A stretch of DNA of 50,313 bases from an uncultured Bacteroidota bacterium (GCA_903919075.1 CAIXGR010000045.1:1-50313), one strand, 5' to 3'. Positions 8,119 to 17,503 are shown, counted from the first letter of the stretch. Numbers and translations are program-made. Notes: generated by a model not told the origin, from the letters alone.

Positions 8119-8838
8119 ATGCTCATGAAATCTATCCGGTTCCTTTTATTGTTGAGTATTGTTTTTGTTGCTCTTGGAACAAGTGCTCAAGGTGTTTTGA
8201 GTATTGATCCCAATGATCTAAATTCTTCAGTATTGCCAGATACTGTTGCTTATGGAAGTAATTCAGGGAATATTTCTGTATGGGTACGTAATACCGACTC
8301 AGTTACTTTTACAGGGCAAATATCAATTCATTACACTATTGATTATAGCACCACAGATACCGTTTATACTACTTCAGACAGTGTTAGTGGTATCGGTTAT
8401 TCGCAAGAGGCAGATACAATCCAGGCACATGACAGCATACAGAAAAATTTGCGTTTTTATTTTACAGGCCCCAAATTTACCCCTTCAATTGGCTTGCCAT
8501 CGGGTGTGGTTATTTGGCCTGTAGCAAGCGGTGCTATTACACTTGATTCGGTAAGCAGGCTTATATACATTAAAGATACCACCTCAACAGGCATTCAAAA
8601 TTCAGACGTAAAAAAGCTGAAGGTTTATATGGATGGGAATGAATTGCTAATAAAAAGTGATGCTGAAAATATGCCTACACGTGTAAGGATTTATGATGCT
8701 TTAGGCGATTTAATGTTGCAGCAAGACGCTTTACTTTCGGGCGTAATTTCAATGAACCAATATGCACAGGGTGTTTATTTTGCTGAAATTACTTTAACAG
8801 ATAATTCTCGGTTAGTATATAAAGTGATTAAACAATAG
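8119..8838 (+). CDS. Small secreted protein with T9SS type A sorting domain
   Basis: A signal peptide (KSIRFLLLLSIVFVALGTSAQ) is followed by a ~130-residue Ser/Thr/Asp-rich beta domain of no recognised family. The last ~75 residues (LKVYMDGNELLI, VRIYDALGDLM, YAQGVYFAEI) form a type A T9SS sorting domain. The product should cross the outer membrane and be anchored to or released from the surface. ATG codons at 8119 and 8125 are both possible; the second gives a more usual signal peptide. It converges with ccmF, with about 50 bp between the genes. Confidence 0.8.
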   Translation: MLMKSIRFLLLLSIVFVALGTSAQGVLSIDPNDLNSSVLPDTVAYGSNSGNISVWVRNTDSVTFTGQISIHYTIDYSTTDTVYTTSDSVSGIGYSQEADTIQAHDSIQKNLRFYFTGPKFTPSIGLPSGVVIWPVASGAITLDSVSRLIYIKDTTSTGIQNSDVKKLKVYMDGNELLIKSDAENMPTRVRIYDALGDLMLQQDALLSGVISMNQYAQGVYFAEITLTDNSRLVYKVIKQ

Positions 8839-8891
8839 TTGCTGTAGGTCAGAGATCAATTATTAGCTTAGGCAAAACCAGTTTTTGCGAA

Positions 8892-11420
8892 TTATTTATT
8901 CTCTTCAATCCTTCGAATCATGCTTATTAAAGCACCAAGGAAGGTAATAATACCGCCTAGCCACACTAAATTGATATAAGGAAAAACTATTGCTTTCATA
9001 ATTATAAAATCTGAGGCAGTTTCAGTTTCACGTACCGATAGTGTGACCTTTTTTGATTGAGGGTCTATTTTTTCGATATTAATAACAAGCCCAAGCTCTT
9101 TTACTTCGGCTGGTATATAGCTAATCGCATTATCGTGAGCAAGGTCAATTACAAAAACGGGTTGCACCGGGTAGCTTTTTTTGTCTAGGGTTTTTACCAC
9201 TAGATCAATGCCAACAAGCATTTTACCGCTTTTGTCGAAGTTATTGGGTATTGTAGGTGTTGGGTTAAGAGACTGAACAATTATGTATGAATTTTTAGTG
9301 TAAAAGGAATCTTTTACACTTACGGTAACAATACTAACTGTGTCTTTAAGATGTGTATTATCCGGCACCGAGGAAACGTGTGTAAATACATCTTTGTTCC
9401 AATAGTGTTTGGTGTCAGGGTTAGCTAAAAGGCCCATTTTAGGGTTTAACTGCGCGTTGGGCATTAAGGTAAACTGTTCAAGCAACTTACCGGTGGTAGA
9501 ATCTTTGCGCAGATAATTTACGAGATAGTAATGGTTGGGAGCTTCTTCTTTAGTTCCGGTATAGGTCACCTCGTAATTGCTCATTACAATCATCGAATCT
9601 TTAAGCAAAAGAATGTTTTCTAACTTCTCGTTCTGCTTAAACTCTTTTCCAAAATTAATGCCTTGCCGGTTGATTGAAATTACTTCTTTTTTGCCTTGCG
9701 AAATAAGTGCTCCAAGCAAAAATAGCCCGAAGCCGAAATGCGAAACTGCCCCACCGCCAAGTTTTAAATTACCTTTTGTTACGAAGAACAAATAACAAAG
9801 GTTGCCGAGCACTGCATAGATAGAAGCGACCAGAAACATAAACTGAGTGGAGATAAACGGAAACTTGATAAAAAGTTTGTTGGAGATACTTGTAAGGTCG
9901 ATAAGGTGCTGTTCAGTGAAATCAATTTTCATGCTTAGGGCAATTGCAATTGCAAGCACAATAGAAATGAAAAATGAATAAACTCCCCATTTGGCACTTG
10001 CTGGCACCTTGCCTGACCGGTAGGCTAAATATTGAACCATGCCGGTAAAAACACCTGCAAGTATGCCAAGCATAATTTGTATTTTGTTGTAATGGCCTAC
10101 CACATCTTCAGGTGGAGCAATTTTATCTTTTATCCAATGAAACTGGTCATGGAAAATCAGGTTCCATACCGGTATGGAGGTGGTGAAAACCATTTGAATA
10201 ACGGAGAGTAAAAGCACCAATGAACCAATAAACATCCAAAACTCGCGGCTTTTTAAGTCTTCTTCCTTCTGTTGTGCCGGAATTTGTTTTTGAGCAACCC
10301 GAATGAAAAGCAGGATAAAGCCCAGCGCCATGAAAAATAATAAGTAAGAAAGCAGCTGCGGTTCTAATCCCTCATCGGTAAAGGCATGAACCGAAGTGTC
10401 ACCTAACCTTCCGCTGCGGGTTAAGTAAGTTGAATACAAAACAAGCCCGAAAGCAAGAATGAAGAAAACGTAAATGCTTACCAGCGATTGTTTGGTGTAC
10501 TTATACACTAACATCATATGCAAGCCAGCCACCACCATAAGCCAAGGCACAAAGCTCATATTCTCTACCGGGTCCCAAGCCCAGAAGCCGCCGAAACTTA
10601 GCGATTCATAGGCCCATGCACCGCCCATTAAAATACCGGTGCCTAATACGGCTACAGAAAACAGGGTCCAAGGCAAAGCGGGTTTTATCCATCCATCCCA
10701 ATCTTTTCTAAGCAGGCTGGCAATTACAAATGCAAATGGAAAAGTAACTGATGCAAAGCCACAAAACAGAACCGGTGGATGTATAGTCATCCAATAGTTT
10801 TGTAGTAGGGGGTTTAATCCGTTACCATCTTTAATAAATTCTAAATAATTGAAACGTTGAAAAATGGGAGCATTGGCCATTTCGTTTCTCAATAAAGTAA
10901 ATGGGCTGCTGCCCATGTGATAGTGGCCAATATATATGCCTAATACCATTGAGCCTAAAAAAACCTGTGTAAGAGAAACAATGCCCATTACCCGGTTTTC
11001 ATAGTTTTTTAAAACCATTATGCCTACACAACCTTGCACTACCAGCCAGAATTGCCATAGCAAAAAGCTGCCTTCCTGGCCTTCCCAAAAACTGGAAATG
11101 ATGTATTTAAGTGGCAGGGTAGTAGAGGAGTGGCGCCATGCGTAATGATACTCGAACATGTGATTCAGTATCATAATAAAGAGAAGAACGAAAATGCCAA
11201 ATACTGCAGTGCCGTGCGAAATGAAAGAGATGCGGGCCAATTTCTTCCAAGATTTCTCTTTGCCTTCATCCGTCGAAAACTCGGCTGCGAAATAGGATAT
11301 GAAAGCTAGTAACGAGGCAGCAAAACTGAACGCAATAAAGAAATGCCCCAAATGCCCCAGCCAAAGCTTTTCGTTTAAAAAGCCATTAGACCCAAAGCGC
11401 TCAGAAAAGAAGTTTAACAT
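8892..11420 (-). CDS. ccmF: Cytochrome c biogenesis heme lyase CcmF/CcsA family
   Basis: The 842-residue polytopic membrane protein carries the heme-handling WWD-type motif of the family (GGFWAWDPVENMSFVPWL, near residues 278-295) and the conserved MTIHPPVLFCGF segment. About a dozen transmembrane helices fill residues 1-570. A soluble periplasmic domain of ~220 residues follows, and a last helix lies near the C-terminus. CcmF attaches heme, delivered by CcmE, to CxxCH motifs of apocytochromes. It is larger than the E. coli protein (~650 residues) because of the long C-terminal domain. ccmE lies 120 bp upstream on the same strand; ccmA, ccmB and ccmC are not in the window. Confidence 0.93.
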   Translation of the reverse strand: MLNFFSERFGSNGFLNEKLWLGHLGHFFIAFSFAASLLAFISYFAAEFSTDEGKEKSWKKLARISFISHGTAVFGIFVLLFIMILNHMFEYHYAWRHSSTTLPLKYIISSFWEGQEGSFLLWQFWLVVQGCVGIMVLKNYENRVMGIVSLTQVFLGSMVLGIYIGHYHMGSSPFTLLRNEMANAPIFQRFNYLEFIKDGNGLNPLLQNYWMTIHPPVLFCGFASVTFPFAFVIASLLRKDWDGWIKPALPWTLFSVAVLGTGILMGGAWAYESLSFGGFWAWDPVENMSFVPWLMVVAGLHMMLVYKYTKQSLVSIYVFFILAFGLVLYSTYLTRSGRLGDTSVHAFTDEGLEPQLLSYLLFFMALGFILLFIRVAQKQIPAQQKEEDLKSREFWMFIGSLVLLLSVIQMVFTTSIPVWNLIFHDQFHWIKDKIAPPEDVVGHYNKIQIMLGILAGVFTGMVQYLAYRSGKVPASAKWGVYSFFISIVLAIAIALSMKIDFTEQHLIDLTSISNKLFIKFPFISTQFMFLVASIYAVLGNLCYLFFVTKGNLKLGGGAVSHFGFGLFLLGALISQGKKEVISINRQGINFGKEFKQNEKLENILLLKDSMIVMSNYEVTYTGTKEEAPNHYYLVNYLRKDSTTGKLLEQFTLMPNAQLNPKMGLLANPDTKHYWNKDVFTHVSSVPDNTHLKDTVSIVTVSVKDSFYTKNSYIIVQSLNPTPTIPNNFDKSGKMLVGIDLVVKTLDKKSYPVQPVFVIDLAHDNAISYIPAEVKELGLVINIEKIDPQSKKVTLSVRETETASDFIIMKAIVFPYINLVWLGGIITFLGALISMIRRIEENK

Positions 11421-11540
11421 GAACCTGTATGATTTGTAATTACGACGAGATGTAAAAGTGAAAGATTTTTGGAGAATTATGGCTATTAAGAAAATTGTTT
11501 GTTACTTATTTTCCGTTTTTCTTAATTATGTTTCAATCTT

Positions 11541-11957
11541 TTAAGATCCAGCTTTTACACTTACTGTTGTTTCCTTCAGTGTAATCTCATCATTCACATA
11601 TTTTGAAGGGCATTTCATTGATATTTCGGCAGCGGCGAAAATTTTGCCACTCATTTTACCTTTTATAACCAATTGCTCGCTTCTTTCAAAATCCTGGGGT
11701 TTCGAGCCTTTATACTCCACTTCCTGCTCGTTTCCTTCTTTATCTACCATGGTAAACGAGAAAAAATTAGGGTCTTTTTGAGGGTCGTAATTCATTTGTT
11801 TGTCTTTTGCTAAGTAGCCAACCACGTTTACCGATTTACCTTCTTTTTGCCTAGCTTGAATAAAGTTAGCATAAGTAGTATAGTCCCCTGTCATGGCAAG
11901 GATAACCCCTACACATACTGCGGCAAGTAATAAAATGATAATATGGAGTTTTTTCAT
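11541..11957 (-). CDS. ccmE: Cytochrome c maturation heme chaperone CcmE, CxxxY variant
   Basis: The protein has an N-terminal anchor (KKLHIIILLLAAVCVGVILA), then an OB-fold domain with VVGYLAKDKQ, FFSFTMVDKEGNE and VIKGKM strands. Classical CcmE binds heme through His in HxxxY. Here the matching segment reads MKCPSKYVND, giving CxxxY as in the Desulfovibrio and archaeal variant. I place the start at the ATG at 11957, because the only codon further upstream in frame is a TTG that overlaps a promoter-like TAACTTTG element (11980-11973). That leaves 138 residues. The gene lies upstream of ccmF and diverges from an SRPBCC gene. Confidence 0.88.
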   Translation of the reverse strand: MKKLHIIILLLAAVCVGVILAMTGDYTTYANFIQARQKEGKSVNVVGYLAKDKQMNYDPQKDPNFFSFTMVDKEGNEQEVEYKGSKPQDFERSEQLVIKGKMSGKIFAAAEISMKCPSKYVNDEITLKETTVSVKAGS

Positions 11958-12085
11958 ACCCTTAATTGCCTGCAAAGTTAAGGCAAAACAGGCTAAAAAG
12001 GAGGGTTAATGATAAAAATCATTTTTTTACAAAAACTTGCCTATATTACTACGGGTAAATTTTTTATAACCAAAACTCAACGATT

Positions 12086-12679
12086 ATGAAAATTTTAAAA
12101 AACATCGGTTTAGCTCTGGCAATTATTCTTGTTATAGCTGCCATTGGCATATATTTTATGCCTAAAGAGTATAAAGTAGCAAACAGTATAGAAATTAACA
12201 AGCCTGTGGACGTAGTTTATGCTCAATTAAACGACTTCAGCAAATGGGGGGCATGGGACCGATGGAAGGAAATGGACCCAGCTTCAAAAGCTACTTTTGA
12301 AGGTTCGCCCGGTATGAAAGGCCATAAGATGAGTTGGCAGGGCGAAAAAACAGGAGAAGGGAGTATGACCCTGGATTGGGCTGAACCAAATAAAACTATT
12401 TCGAGCGAACTAAACTTTGTAAAACCTTTTAAAGCTGAAGCCAAAGACATCTGGCAATTGGAAGCAATGGGGGATAAAACCAAAGTTACCTGGATTAATT
12501 CAGGCGGTTTAAAATACCCTTTTGGAAGATTGTTTGGTTTATCGGTTGATAAAATGATGGACAAGCAACATACAAAGGGGTTAAACAACCTTAAAAAATA
12601 CTGCGAATCATTGCCTGCTGCACCACAGCAAATGGCCTCAAGCGATTCGGTTTCTACTGGTGGCGACAAGTCGATGTAG
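12086..12679 (+). CDS. SRPBCC family (polyketide cyclase/START-like) protein
   Basis: One N-terminal membrane helix or uncleaved signal (residues 5-25) precedes an SRPBCC fold. Typical features are SIEINKPVDVVYAQLNDFSKW, the WGAWDRWKEMDP segment and SWQGEKTGEGSMTL. The fold encloses a hydrophobic ligand pocket; the function of this branch is unknown. The start lies 15 bases after a TAAATTTT stretch. The gene stands alone and is followed by a hairpin terminator. Confidence 0.85.
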   Translation: MKILKNIGLALAIILVIAAIGIYFMPKEYKVANSIEINKPVDVVYAQLNDFSKWGAWDRWKEMDPASKATFEGSPGMKGHKMSWQGEKTGEGSMTLDWAEPNKTISSELNFVKPFKAEAKDIWQLEAMGDKTKVTWINSGGLKYPFGRLFGLSVDKMMDKQHTKGLNNLKKYCESLPAAPQQMASSDSVSTGGDKSM

Positions 12680-12731
12680 GATTAGGATATTTGCTTGATG
12701 GTTTAGAATCATTAAGGCACATTTTTCAAAG

Positions 12732-12766
12732 GAAACCACTGCTATTAAACGGTGGTTTCTTTTTTT
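12732..12766 (+). terminator. Intrinsic terminator overlapping the 3' end of prmC
   Basis: Stem GAAACCAC (12732-12739) pairs with GTGGTTTC (12752-12759), followed by a T run. The right arm and T run also encode the last codons of the convergent prmC gene. Confidence 0.75.
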
Positions 12767-13605
12767 ACACCACTAACCATTCTATCTTTTCCACTTAAAT
12801 CTTTTCTTATTTCAATATTTGAATAGCCTGTGCTTTTAAGTAATTCAACAACGCCTTGTGCACTGTTGGCATGTGTTTCAAAAAATAGTTTGCCACCTGT
12901 TTTTAAAACGGGTAAAGACTTTATAGCTATTTCTCTGTAAAAAGCCAAATCATCTTCAACCGGTGCGAATAAGGCTAAGTGTGGTTCAAAGTCAGATACA
13001 TGTTTTGCCAGCGAATCTTTTTCGGTGTGGCTTATATAAGGCGGGTTGCTTACTATCACATCATAAGGGCCACCGGTAATGGATTGTTGAAGAATATTAA
13101 GTTTGGTGAATTTTACTTTTGCGCTGTTGGATTGGCTATTTTCTGTCGCAACTTTTAGCGCTTCGTCGCTTACATCAATTGCTTCAACGTAAGATGATGG
13201 TACGTTTTTGGCCAAGGCTATGGCAATACAGCCTGTGCCCGTACCAATGTCGAGAATACTAACTTCTTTTTGGCCTTTGTATTCTGAAATAATCCAATCC
13301 ACTAACTCCTCTGTTTCGGGGCGGGGAATTAAAACACTTTCATTTACCTTAAACTTTAGTCCGAAGAAATAAGCTTCGCCTAAAACATACTGAACCGGCT
13401 CGTGTTTTAATAAACGAAGTAGCATGTTGCTTAAATGTTGTTGTTGCGAATGAGTGATTAACCTGAAGCGCTCTAACGCAAGTTGAATGGGGTCTATCTC
13501 AAGTTCTTTTTCGAAAACCAATTTTGTAATAGCATTAGCTTCTTTACTATCATAAATAGTTGAAAGTTGCTCGCGGTATATTTTCTGCAGTTCAGCGATA
13601 GACAT
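12745..13605 (-). CDS. prmC: Peptide chain release factor N5-glutamine methyltransferase
   Basis: The 286-residue protein has the PrmC two-domain layout. A helical N-terminal domain ends in PVQYVLGEAYFFGLKF and the PRPETEELV motif (residues ~75-105). The SAM-binding domain follows with DIGTGTGCIAIALAK near residue 118. The catalytic NPPYI lies near residue 187. It methylates the GGQ glutamine of release factors RF1 and RF2, which speeds translation termination. It is transcribed alone; its last codons overlap a terminator for the opposite gene. Upstream lies a 400-bp intergenic stretch with repeats. Confidence 0.95.
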   Translation of the reverse strand: MSIAELQKIYREQLSTIYDSKEANAITKLVFEKELEIDPIQLALERFRLITHSQQQHLSNMLLRLLKHEPVQYVLGEAYFFGLKFKVNESVLIPRPETEELVDWIISEYKGQKEVSILDIGTGTGCIAIALAKNVPSSYVEAIDVSDEALKVATENSQSNSAKVKFTKLNILQQSITGGPYDVIVSNPPYISHTEKDSLAKHVSDFEPHLALFAPVEDDLAFYREIAIKSLPVLKTGGKLFFETHANSAQGVVELLKSTGYSNIEIRKDLSGKDRMVSGVKKETTV

Positions 13606-13704
13606 AAATCAAAAATAAAAAATAACCTTACCCCGCTTCTCGTGTAGATGAAGCTATTGCCCTCTTCTTCGGCGAGGGACAGGGTCAGGGTTGCATAAGA
13701 AATC

Positions 13705-13787
13705 ATGGTTGACAGTTGACACTTTAAAAATATAAGCATTGATAATCAACATGTTACTTTGTCAAAGTGTCAACCGTTGTCAACCAT
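13705..13787. repeat. Long imperfect inverted repeat with internal TTGACA repeats
   Basis: The left arm (13705-13725) matches the complement of the right arm (13764-13787) except for a 3-base insertion; the loop is 38 bases. Each arm itself contains two GTTGACA units. Confidence 0.8.
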
Positions 13788-13969
13788 CTCTGCACTTTAG
13801 GCAGTGTGTTTATTATTCCATTTATTGAATAATCCTAAACCATCGGTTTTACAACAGTTCAGAGACACTAACTACAAATTTAATAAAATTAGCTAAATTT
13901 TATCAATTTATTTTTTATGATATTTTTCAGATTTACCGGTGCTGCATCTGCTCTTTCACAATGTTTCTG

Positions 13970-14000
13970 TTGAATAAAAATTAAAATTTAAATACCTTCG
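13970..14000 (+). promoter_or_regulatory. Candidate ribD promoter
   Basis: TTG (13970-13972), 20 bases and TACCTTCG (13993-14000) fit the -33/-7 consensus with one mismatch and end 6 bases before the ribD ATG. Confidence 0.4.
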
Positions 14001-14006
14001 TTTTAT

Positions 14007-15056
14007 ATGACTGTTGATGAAACATATATGCAACGTTGTTTAGACCTTGCAATTAAAGGGCTGGGCAATGTAGCGCCTAACCCAATGGTTGGCTGTGTTA
14101 TTGTGCACGAAGGCAAAATAATAGGCGAGGGGTTTCATCAGCAATATGGGCAGGCCCATGCCGAAGTTAATGCCGTTAACTCAGTTCAGCCTGAATTGAA
14201 ACACCTTCTTAGTTCTTCAACGCTGTATGTCAATCTTGAGCCTTGCTCGCACTTTGGGAAAACGCCGCCATGCGCCGATATGATTATTGCCAACAAAATT
14301 CCACATGTTGTTATTGGAAGTAATGACCCTAACCCGAAAGTAAGCGGAAACGGAATTAAGAAATTAAAAGATGCGGGTGTTGAAGTAATTAGTGGCGTAT
14401 TAAAAACAGAATCGGATTTTTTGAACCGGTGTTTTATTACTTATCACACCAAACACCGGCCCTATATTATTTTAAAATGGGCACAGTCTGATGATGGATT
14501 TATGTCACCGGCTGAGCCTAAGCAGCTTTGGTTGACTAACGATTCATCGAGAAAATTAACGCACCAGTGGCGAAGCGAAGAACAGGCAATTATGGTTGGT
14601 AAACGAACTGTTGAAATTGATAACCCCGCACTTACTGTTCGGCTTGTGAAAGGAAAAAATCCGGTAAGGCTTGTTATTGACCGCGAACTATCGCTTAAAA
14701 TTACCAACCGGATATTTAAAGAAAAAGGACAGCTTTTTTTGTATAATGAAATTGACCATTCGGATGATGAGAAGCTTAGCTTGGTGCAATTAAATTTTGA
14801 ACAAGATGTATTGCCGCAAATTATGGAACATCTTTTTGCGAAAGAGATTCAATCGTTAATAGTTGAGGGCGGGCTGTATACTTTACAGCAATTTATTGAC
14901 AGTAATTTATGGGATGAGGCGCGAATTTTTACAACCGCACACATTCTGGGTGAAGGAAAAAAATCTCCCGAACTAAACGGAAAGATTATTAGCGACGAGA
15001 TGATTGAAGGGGATAAGCTGAGGGTAATGATGAATGAGCGTATCAACTCAAATTAA
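14007..15056 (+). CDS. ribD: Bifunctional riboflavin biosynthesis protein RibD
   Basis: The N-terminal deaminase domain shows its zinc site: HAEVNAV near residue 50 and PCSHFGKTPPC near residue 78. The C-terminal domain is the NADPH-dependent pyrimidine reductase (PYIILKWAQSDDGF, EEQAIMVGKRTVEIDNP, VEGG). Together they convert 2,5-diamino-6-ribosylamino-4-pyrimidinone 5'-phosphate to 5-amino-6-ribitylamino-uracil 5'-phosphate. The 349-residue length is normal. It converges with the flavodoxin gene, overlapping by 14 bases at the 3' ends. The pairing of a flavin-synthesis gene with an FMN protein is suggestive but may be chance. Confidence 0.96.
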   Translation: MTVDETYMQRCLDLAIKGLGNVAPNPMVGCVIVHEGKIIGEGFHQQYGQAHAEVNAVNSVQPELKHLLSSSTLYVNLEPCSHFGKTPPCADMIIANKIPHVVIGSNDPNPKVSGNGIKKLKDAGVEVISGVLKTESDFLNRCFITYHTKHRPYIILKWAQSDDGFMSPAEPKQLWLTNDSSRKLTHQWRSEEQAIMVGKRTVEIDNPALTVRLVKGKNPVRLVIDRELSLKITNRIFKEKGQLFLYNEIDHSDDEKLSLVQLNFEQDVLPQIMEHLFAKEIQSLIVEGGLYTLQQFIDSNLWDEARIFTTAHILGEGKKSPELNGKIISDEMIEGDKLRVMMNERINSN

Positions 15057-15567
15057 ACTCACCAATAATTTGGTTTACCCATTCGGCACAACGTTCCTCA
15101 GTAAGTTCATCCTGATTGTCGGTGTCAATACATAAACCAATAAACTGATCACCTCGTTGCGCTTTCGAAAAATCATGCTCGTATCCTTTCACCGGCCACA
15201 TACCGGTAAGCTGGGCACCGTTTTTTTCAACAATTTCGCCAAACAAACCCAGTGCATCGCAAAAATATGATGCATAACCATATTGGTCGCCAAGGCCGAA
15301 GAAGGCAACTTTTTTACCGGTAAAGTCAATCTGTGTCATTTCGGTAATAAACTCCTCCCAATCACCTTGTAGTTCGCCATCATACCAGGTAGGCATACCC
15401 AATATAAGCAGGTTATACTGGGCCATATCTTCTTTCTTCTTCCTGAATATTTCAAGCAGGTCAACACTGCCTGCGCCTAATTTTTCTTCCAGTAATTCTT
15501 TAATCCTTTTCGAAACACGTTCGGTATTTCCGGTATCGGTACCATAAAACAAACCGATTTTACTCAT
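15043..15567 (-). CDS. fldA: Flavodoxin (long-chain)
   Basis: The FMN phosphate-binding loop is clear at the N-terminus (FYGTDTGNTERVSKRI, residues 7-22). MPTWYDGELQGDWEEF and FGLGDQYGYASYFCDALG follow. At 174 residues with the extra strand insert, it is a long-chain flavodoxin like E. coli FldA. It is a soluble one-electron carrier that can replace ferredoxin. It lies 30 bp downstream of the S41 protease gene on the same strand and overlaps the end of ribD in antisense. Confidence 0.95.
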   Translation of the reverse strand: MSKIGLFYGTDTGNTERVSKRIKELLEEKLGAGSVDLLEIFRKKKEDMAQYNLLILGMPTWYDGELQGDWEEFITEMTQIDFTGKKVAFFGLGDQYGYASYFCDALGLFGEIVEKNGAQLTGMWPVKGYEHDFSKAQRGDQFIGLCIDTDNQDELTEERCAEWVNQIIGEFNLS

Positions 15568-15596
15568 CTTACTTTTATTTTTCTCTGCTTACTTAT

Positions 15597-17336
15597 TTAA
15601 TCTTTTAGAGCTACGTTCTTTTTTGCCTTTTTAGGTTTGCTTTTTTCTTTTTTAACCGGTGCTTTCGCCTTTAGTTGGTCAAACTTATCCGATTGCATTA
15701 CCTCAAGTGCTTTTGCAAAAACGTTATTAATTGTTGAGTTAATAACCCGGTAATACATACCGGTATCAAACAAATTCCGGCCAATCATGGCTTTCAGTCT
15801 TGCTTTAATTACCTTTTCAGAGGTTTTATAATCTTTCGAAAAATTACCGGTCGAGTCGTTTTTAACTGCATCAAAATATTCGTTGAATGTTTTAGGCTTA
15901 GTATTTTCTTTTAATAGAATAGCACTATCAACCACCGCTGCGGCAAAGTATTGCTCCATTATTTTATCATCCACTTCAAAGTTGAAATAAAACGAATCGG
16001 CAGCAGGGTAAAGTTTATTCAACATCTGCCTGTTTCCATCAACATACTCAAGGCTGAATTTATTTTCAATTCCTTTTCTTACCAGTTGTTTAAAAAGGTG
16101 AGAATTCGTAGAGGTATCGTACGGAACAAAAAAATCGGGCATAACGCCGCCCCCGCCGTATACATCTCTTTTGTTTTTGGTGTGAAAGCGCAACGAGTCA
16201 ACAAATTTGAACGTATCAGTACCAAATAATTCGCCCGATTCGTAACGCTTTTTTTCTTCTTCGTTATAATCTTTATTACCGGTGCCGTATGGCTTTTGAA
16301 TGCAGCGGCCACTTGGTGTATAGTAATGCGCAGTAGTTAATCTTAATTCCGAACCATCATTAAGCGTAAAAGGTTTTTGAACCAGTCCTTTACCAAAAGT
16401 TCTACGCCCAACTAAAAGCCCTCTGTCGTTATCCTGTATACAACCTGAAAGAATTTCGGAAGAAGACGCAGAACCTTCGTCTATCATCACCACTACTTTT
16501 CCTTCCTTAAACATTCCGTGCCCGTTCGAGTAATACGTTTGTTTAAGCGAGTGTAATCCTTCGGTATAAACAATCAATTGGTTATCGGGCAAAAACTGGT
16601 TACACATATCGGTAACCGTATAAAGGTAACCGCCGGGGTTGCCCTGCAGGTCAATAATAAGGTCGGTCATGCCTTGTGCCCGTAATTTTTCAACCGCCTG
16701 TGTAAATTCAAGCATGCTATTAGCGCCGAATCTTTCCAGTCTTATGTAGCCAATGCCGGGTGCGGCAATATAATTTGCAGTAATACTATAAATAGGAATT
16801 TTATCGCGGGTAATGGTAAAGTCAACCAAGTTGCGTTCGCCTTTGCGCATCATGCTCACCTTTACTTTAGTGCCCTTAGGCCCTCTAAGTTTTTTTACCA
16901 CACCATCGGTTTTTATTTGGACACCTGCCATAATGGTATCATTCACCTTAATGATTTTGTCACCGGCCATCAAACCAACCTTTTCCGATGGGCCGCTTGG
17001 TATTACTTCAAGCACCATTACCGTATCTTTTAGTATCTGGAAGGTAATTCCAATGCCTTCAAAATTTCCTACCAGGGGTTCGTCATGGCGCTTTACATCT
17101 TTGGCGGGGATGTATGATGAGTGTGGGTCCAAATCCTCTAATGCCTTTTGTATAGCGTCTTCCACTATTTTTTCTTCATTTACCGTGTCGGCATAATAGT
17201 TCTTCACCAAATTCATTATCTCAGGAAGCTTATCTGCTTCGTTATGCGTCTTTTTTGTTTCAGACACTTGAGCATAGGATATATGAATACTACTTAGTAA
17301 AACGATTACAAAACTGTATTTGAGTATTTTTTTCAT
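15597..17336 (-). CDS. S41 family C-terminal processing peptidase (CtpA-like)
   Basis: A signal peptide (KKILKYSFVIVLLSSIHISY) is followed by a PDZ domain (about residues 85-165, NFEGIGITF through VKVSMMRKGE) and an S41 protease core. The core has the DLQGNPGGYL oxyanion region, the serine motif DEGSASSSE and the lysine motif GRRTFGKG. The C-terminus is Lys/Pro-rich. The family cleaves periplasmic proteins near their C-termini. I start at the ATG at 17336: the frame stays open about 32 codons upstream, but only this Met gives a proper signal peptide. At 579 residues it is long for a bacterial Ctp. Flavodoxin follows at 30 bp. Confidence 0.93.
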   Translation of the reverse strand: MKKILKYSFVIVLLSSIHISYAQVSETKKTHNEADKLPEIMNLVKNYYADTVNEEKIVEDAIQKALEDLDPHSSYIPAKDVKRHDEPLVGNFEGIGITFQILKDTVMVLEVIPSGPSEKVGLMAGDKIIKVNDTIMAGVQIKTDGVVKKLRGPKGTKVKVSMMRKGERNLVDFTITRDKIPIYSITANYIAAPGIGYIRLERFGANSMLEFTQAVEKLRAQGMTDLIIDLQGNPGGYLYTVTDMCNQFLPDNQLIVYTEGLHSLKQTYYSNGHGMFKEGKVVVMIDEGSASSSEILSGCIQDNDRGLLVGRRTFGKGLVQKPFTLNDGSELRLTTAHYYTPSGRCIQKPYGTGNKDYNEEEKKRYESGELFGTDTFKFVDSLRFHTKNKRDVYGGGGVMPDFFVPYDTSTNSHLFKQLVRKGIENKFSLEYVDGNRQMLNKLYPAADSFYFNFEVDDKIMEQYFAAAVVDSAILLKENTKPKTFNEYFDAVKNDSTGNFSKDYKTSEKVIKARLKAMIGRNLFDTGMYYRVINSTINNVFAKALEVMQSDKFDQLKAKAPVKKEKSKPKKAKKNVALKD

Positions 17337-17503
17337 TCTTAATTTATTCTGGATTCGAAGTTTATACTGGGCGAAAATAACAAAATTGAGGGCTCTCTTT
17401 AATTTGCAGACCGTGGCTTCACTTTCTTTCACATTAAGGGCTTAAACCCACTAAGCTTCTGGATAAAGATGGGAAGGATTAAAATGATGTTATTTATTCT
17501 TTT

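Larger units (their letters stand above)
13606..14006. other. Intergenic region with a long inverted repeat
   Basis: About 400 bases separate the divergent prmC and ribD genes. It holds a GC-richer, dispersed-repeat-like block (about 13648-13697), the inverted repeat at 13705-13787 and the likely ribD promoter. I found no convincing gene and no FMN riboswitch. Confidence 0.7.

Noticed and set aside
12223-12669. A 148-codon antisense open frame across the SRPBCC gene
   Set aside because: The sense frame has a clear SRPBCC fold and signal; the antisense product resembles nothing.
13640-14000. FMN riboswitch upstream of ribD
   Set aside because: The stretch has a CTTCGG-containing, A/G-rich block, but the conserved RFN stems and its GGGCAGGGTGAAATTCCC-type core are missing.
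17337-17432. N-terminal extension of the S41 protease with about 32 extra codons
   Set aside because: The extension is charged, hides the signal peptide and begins at a weak start; the ATG at 17336 starts a perfect signal peptide.
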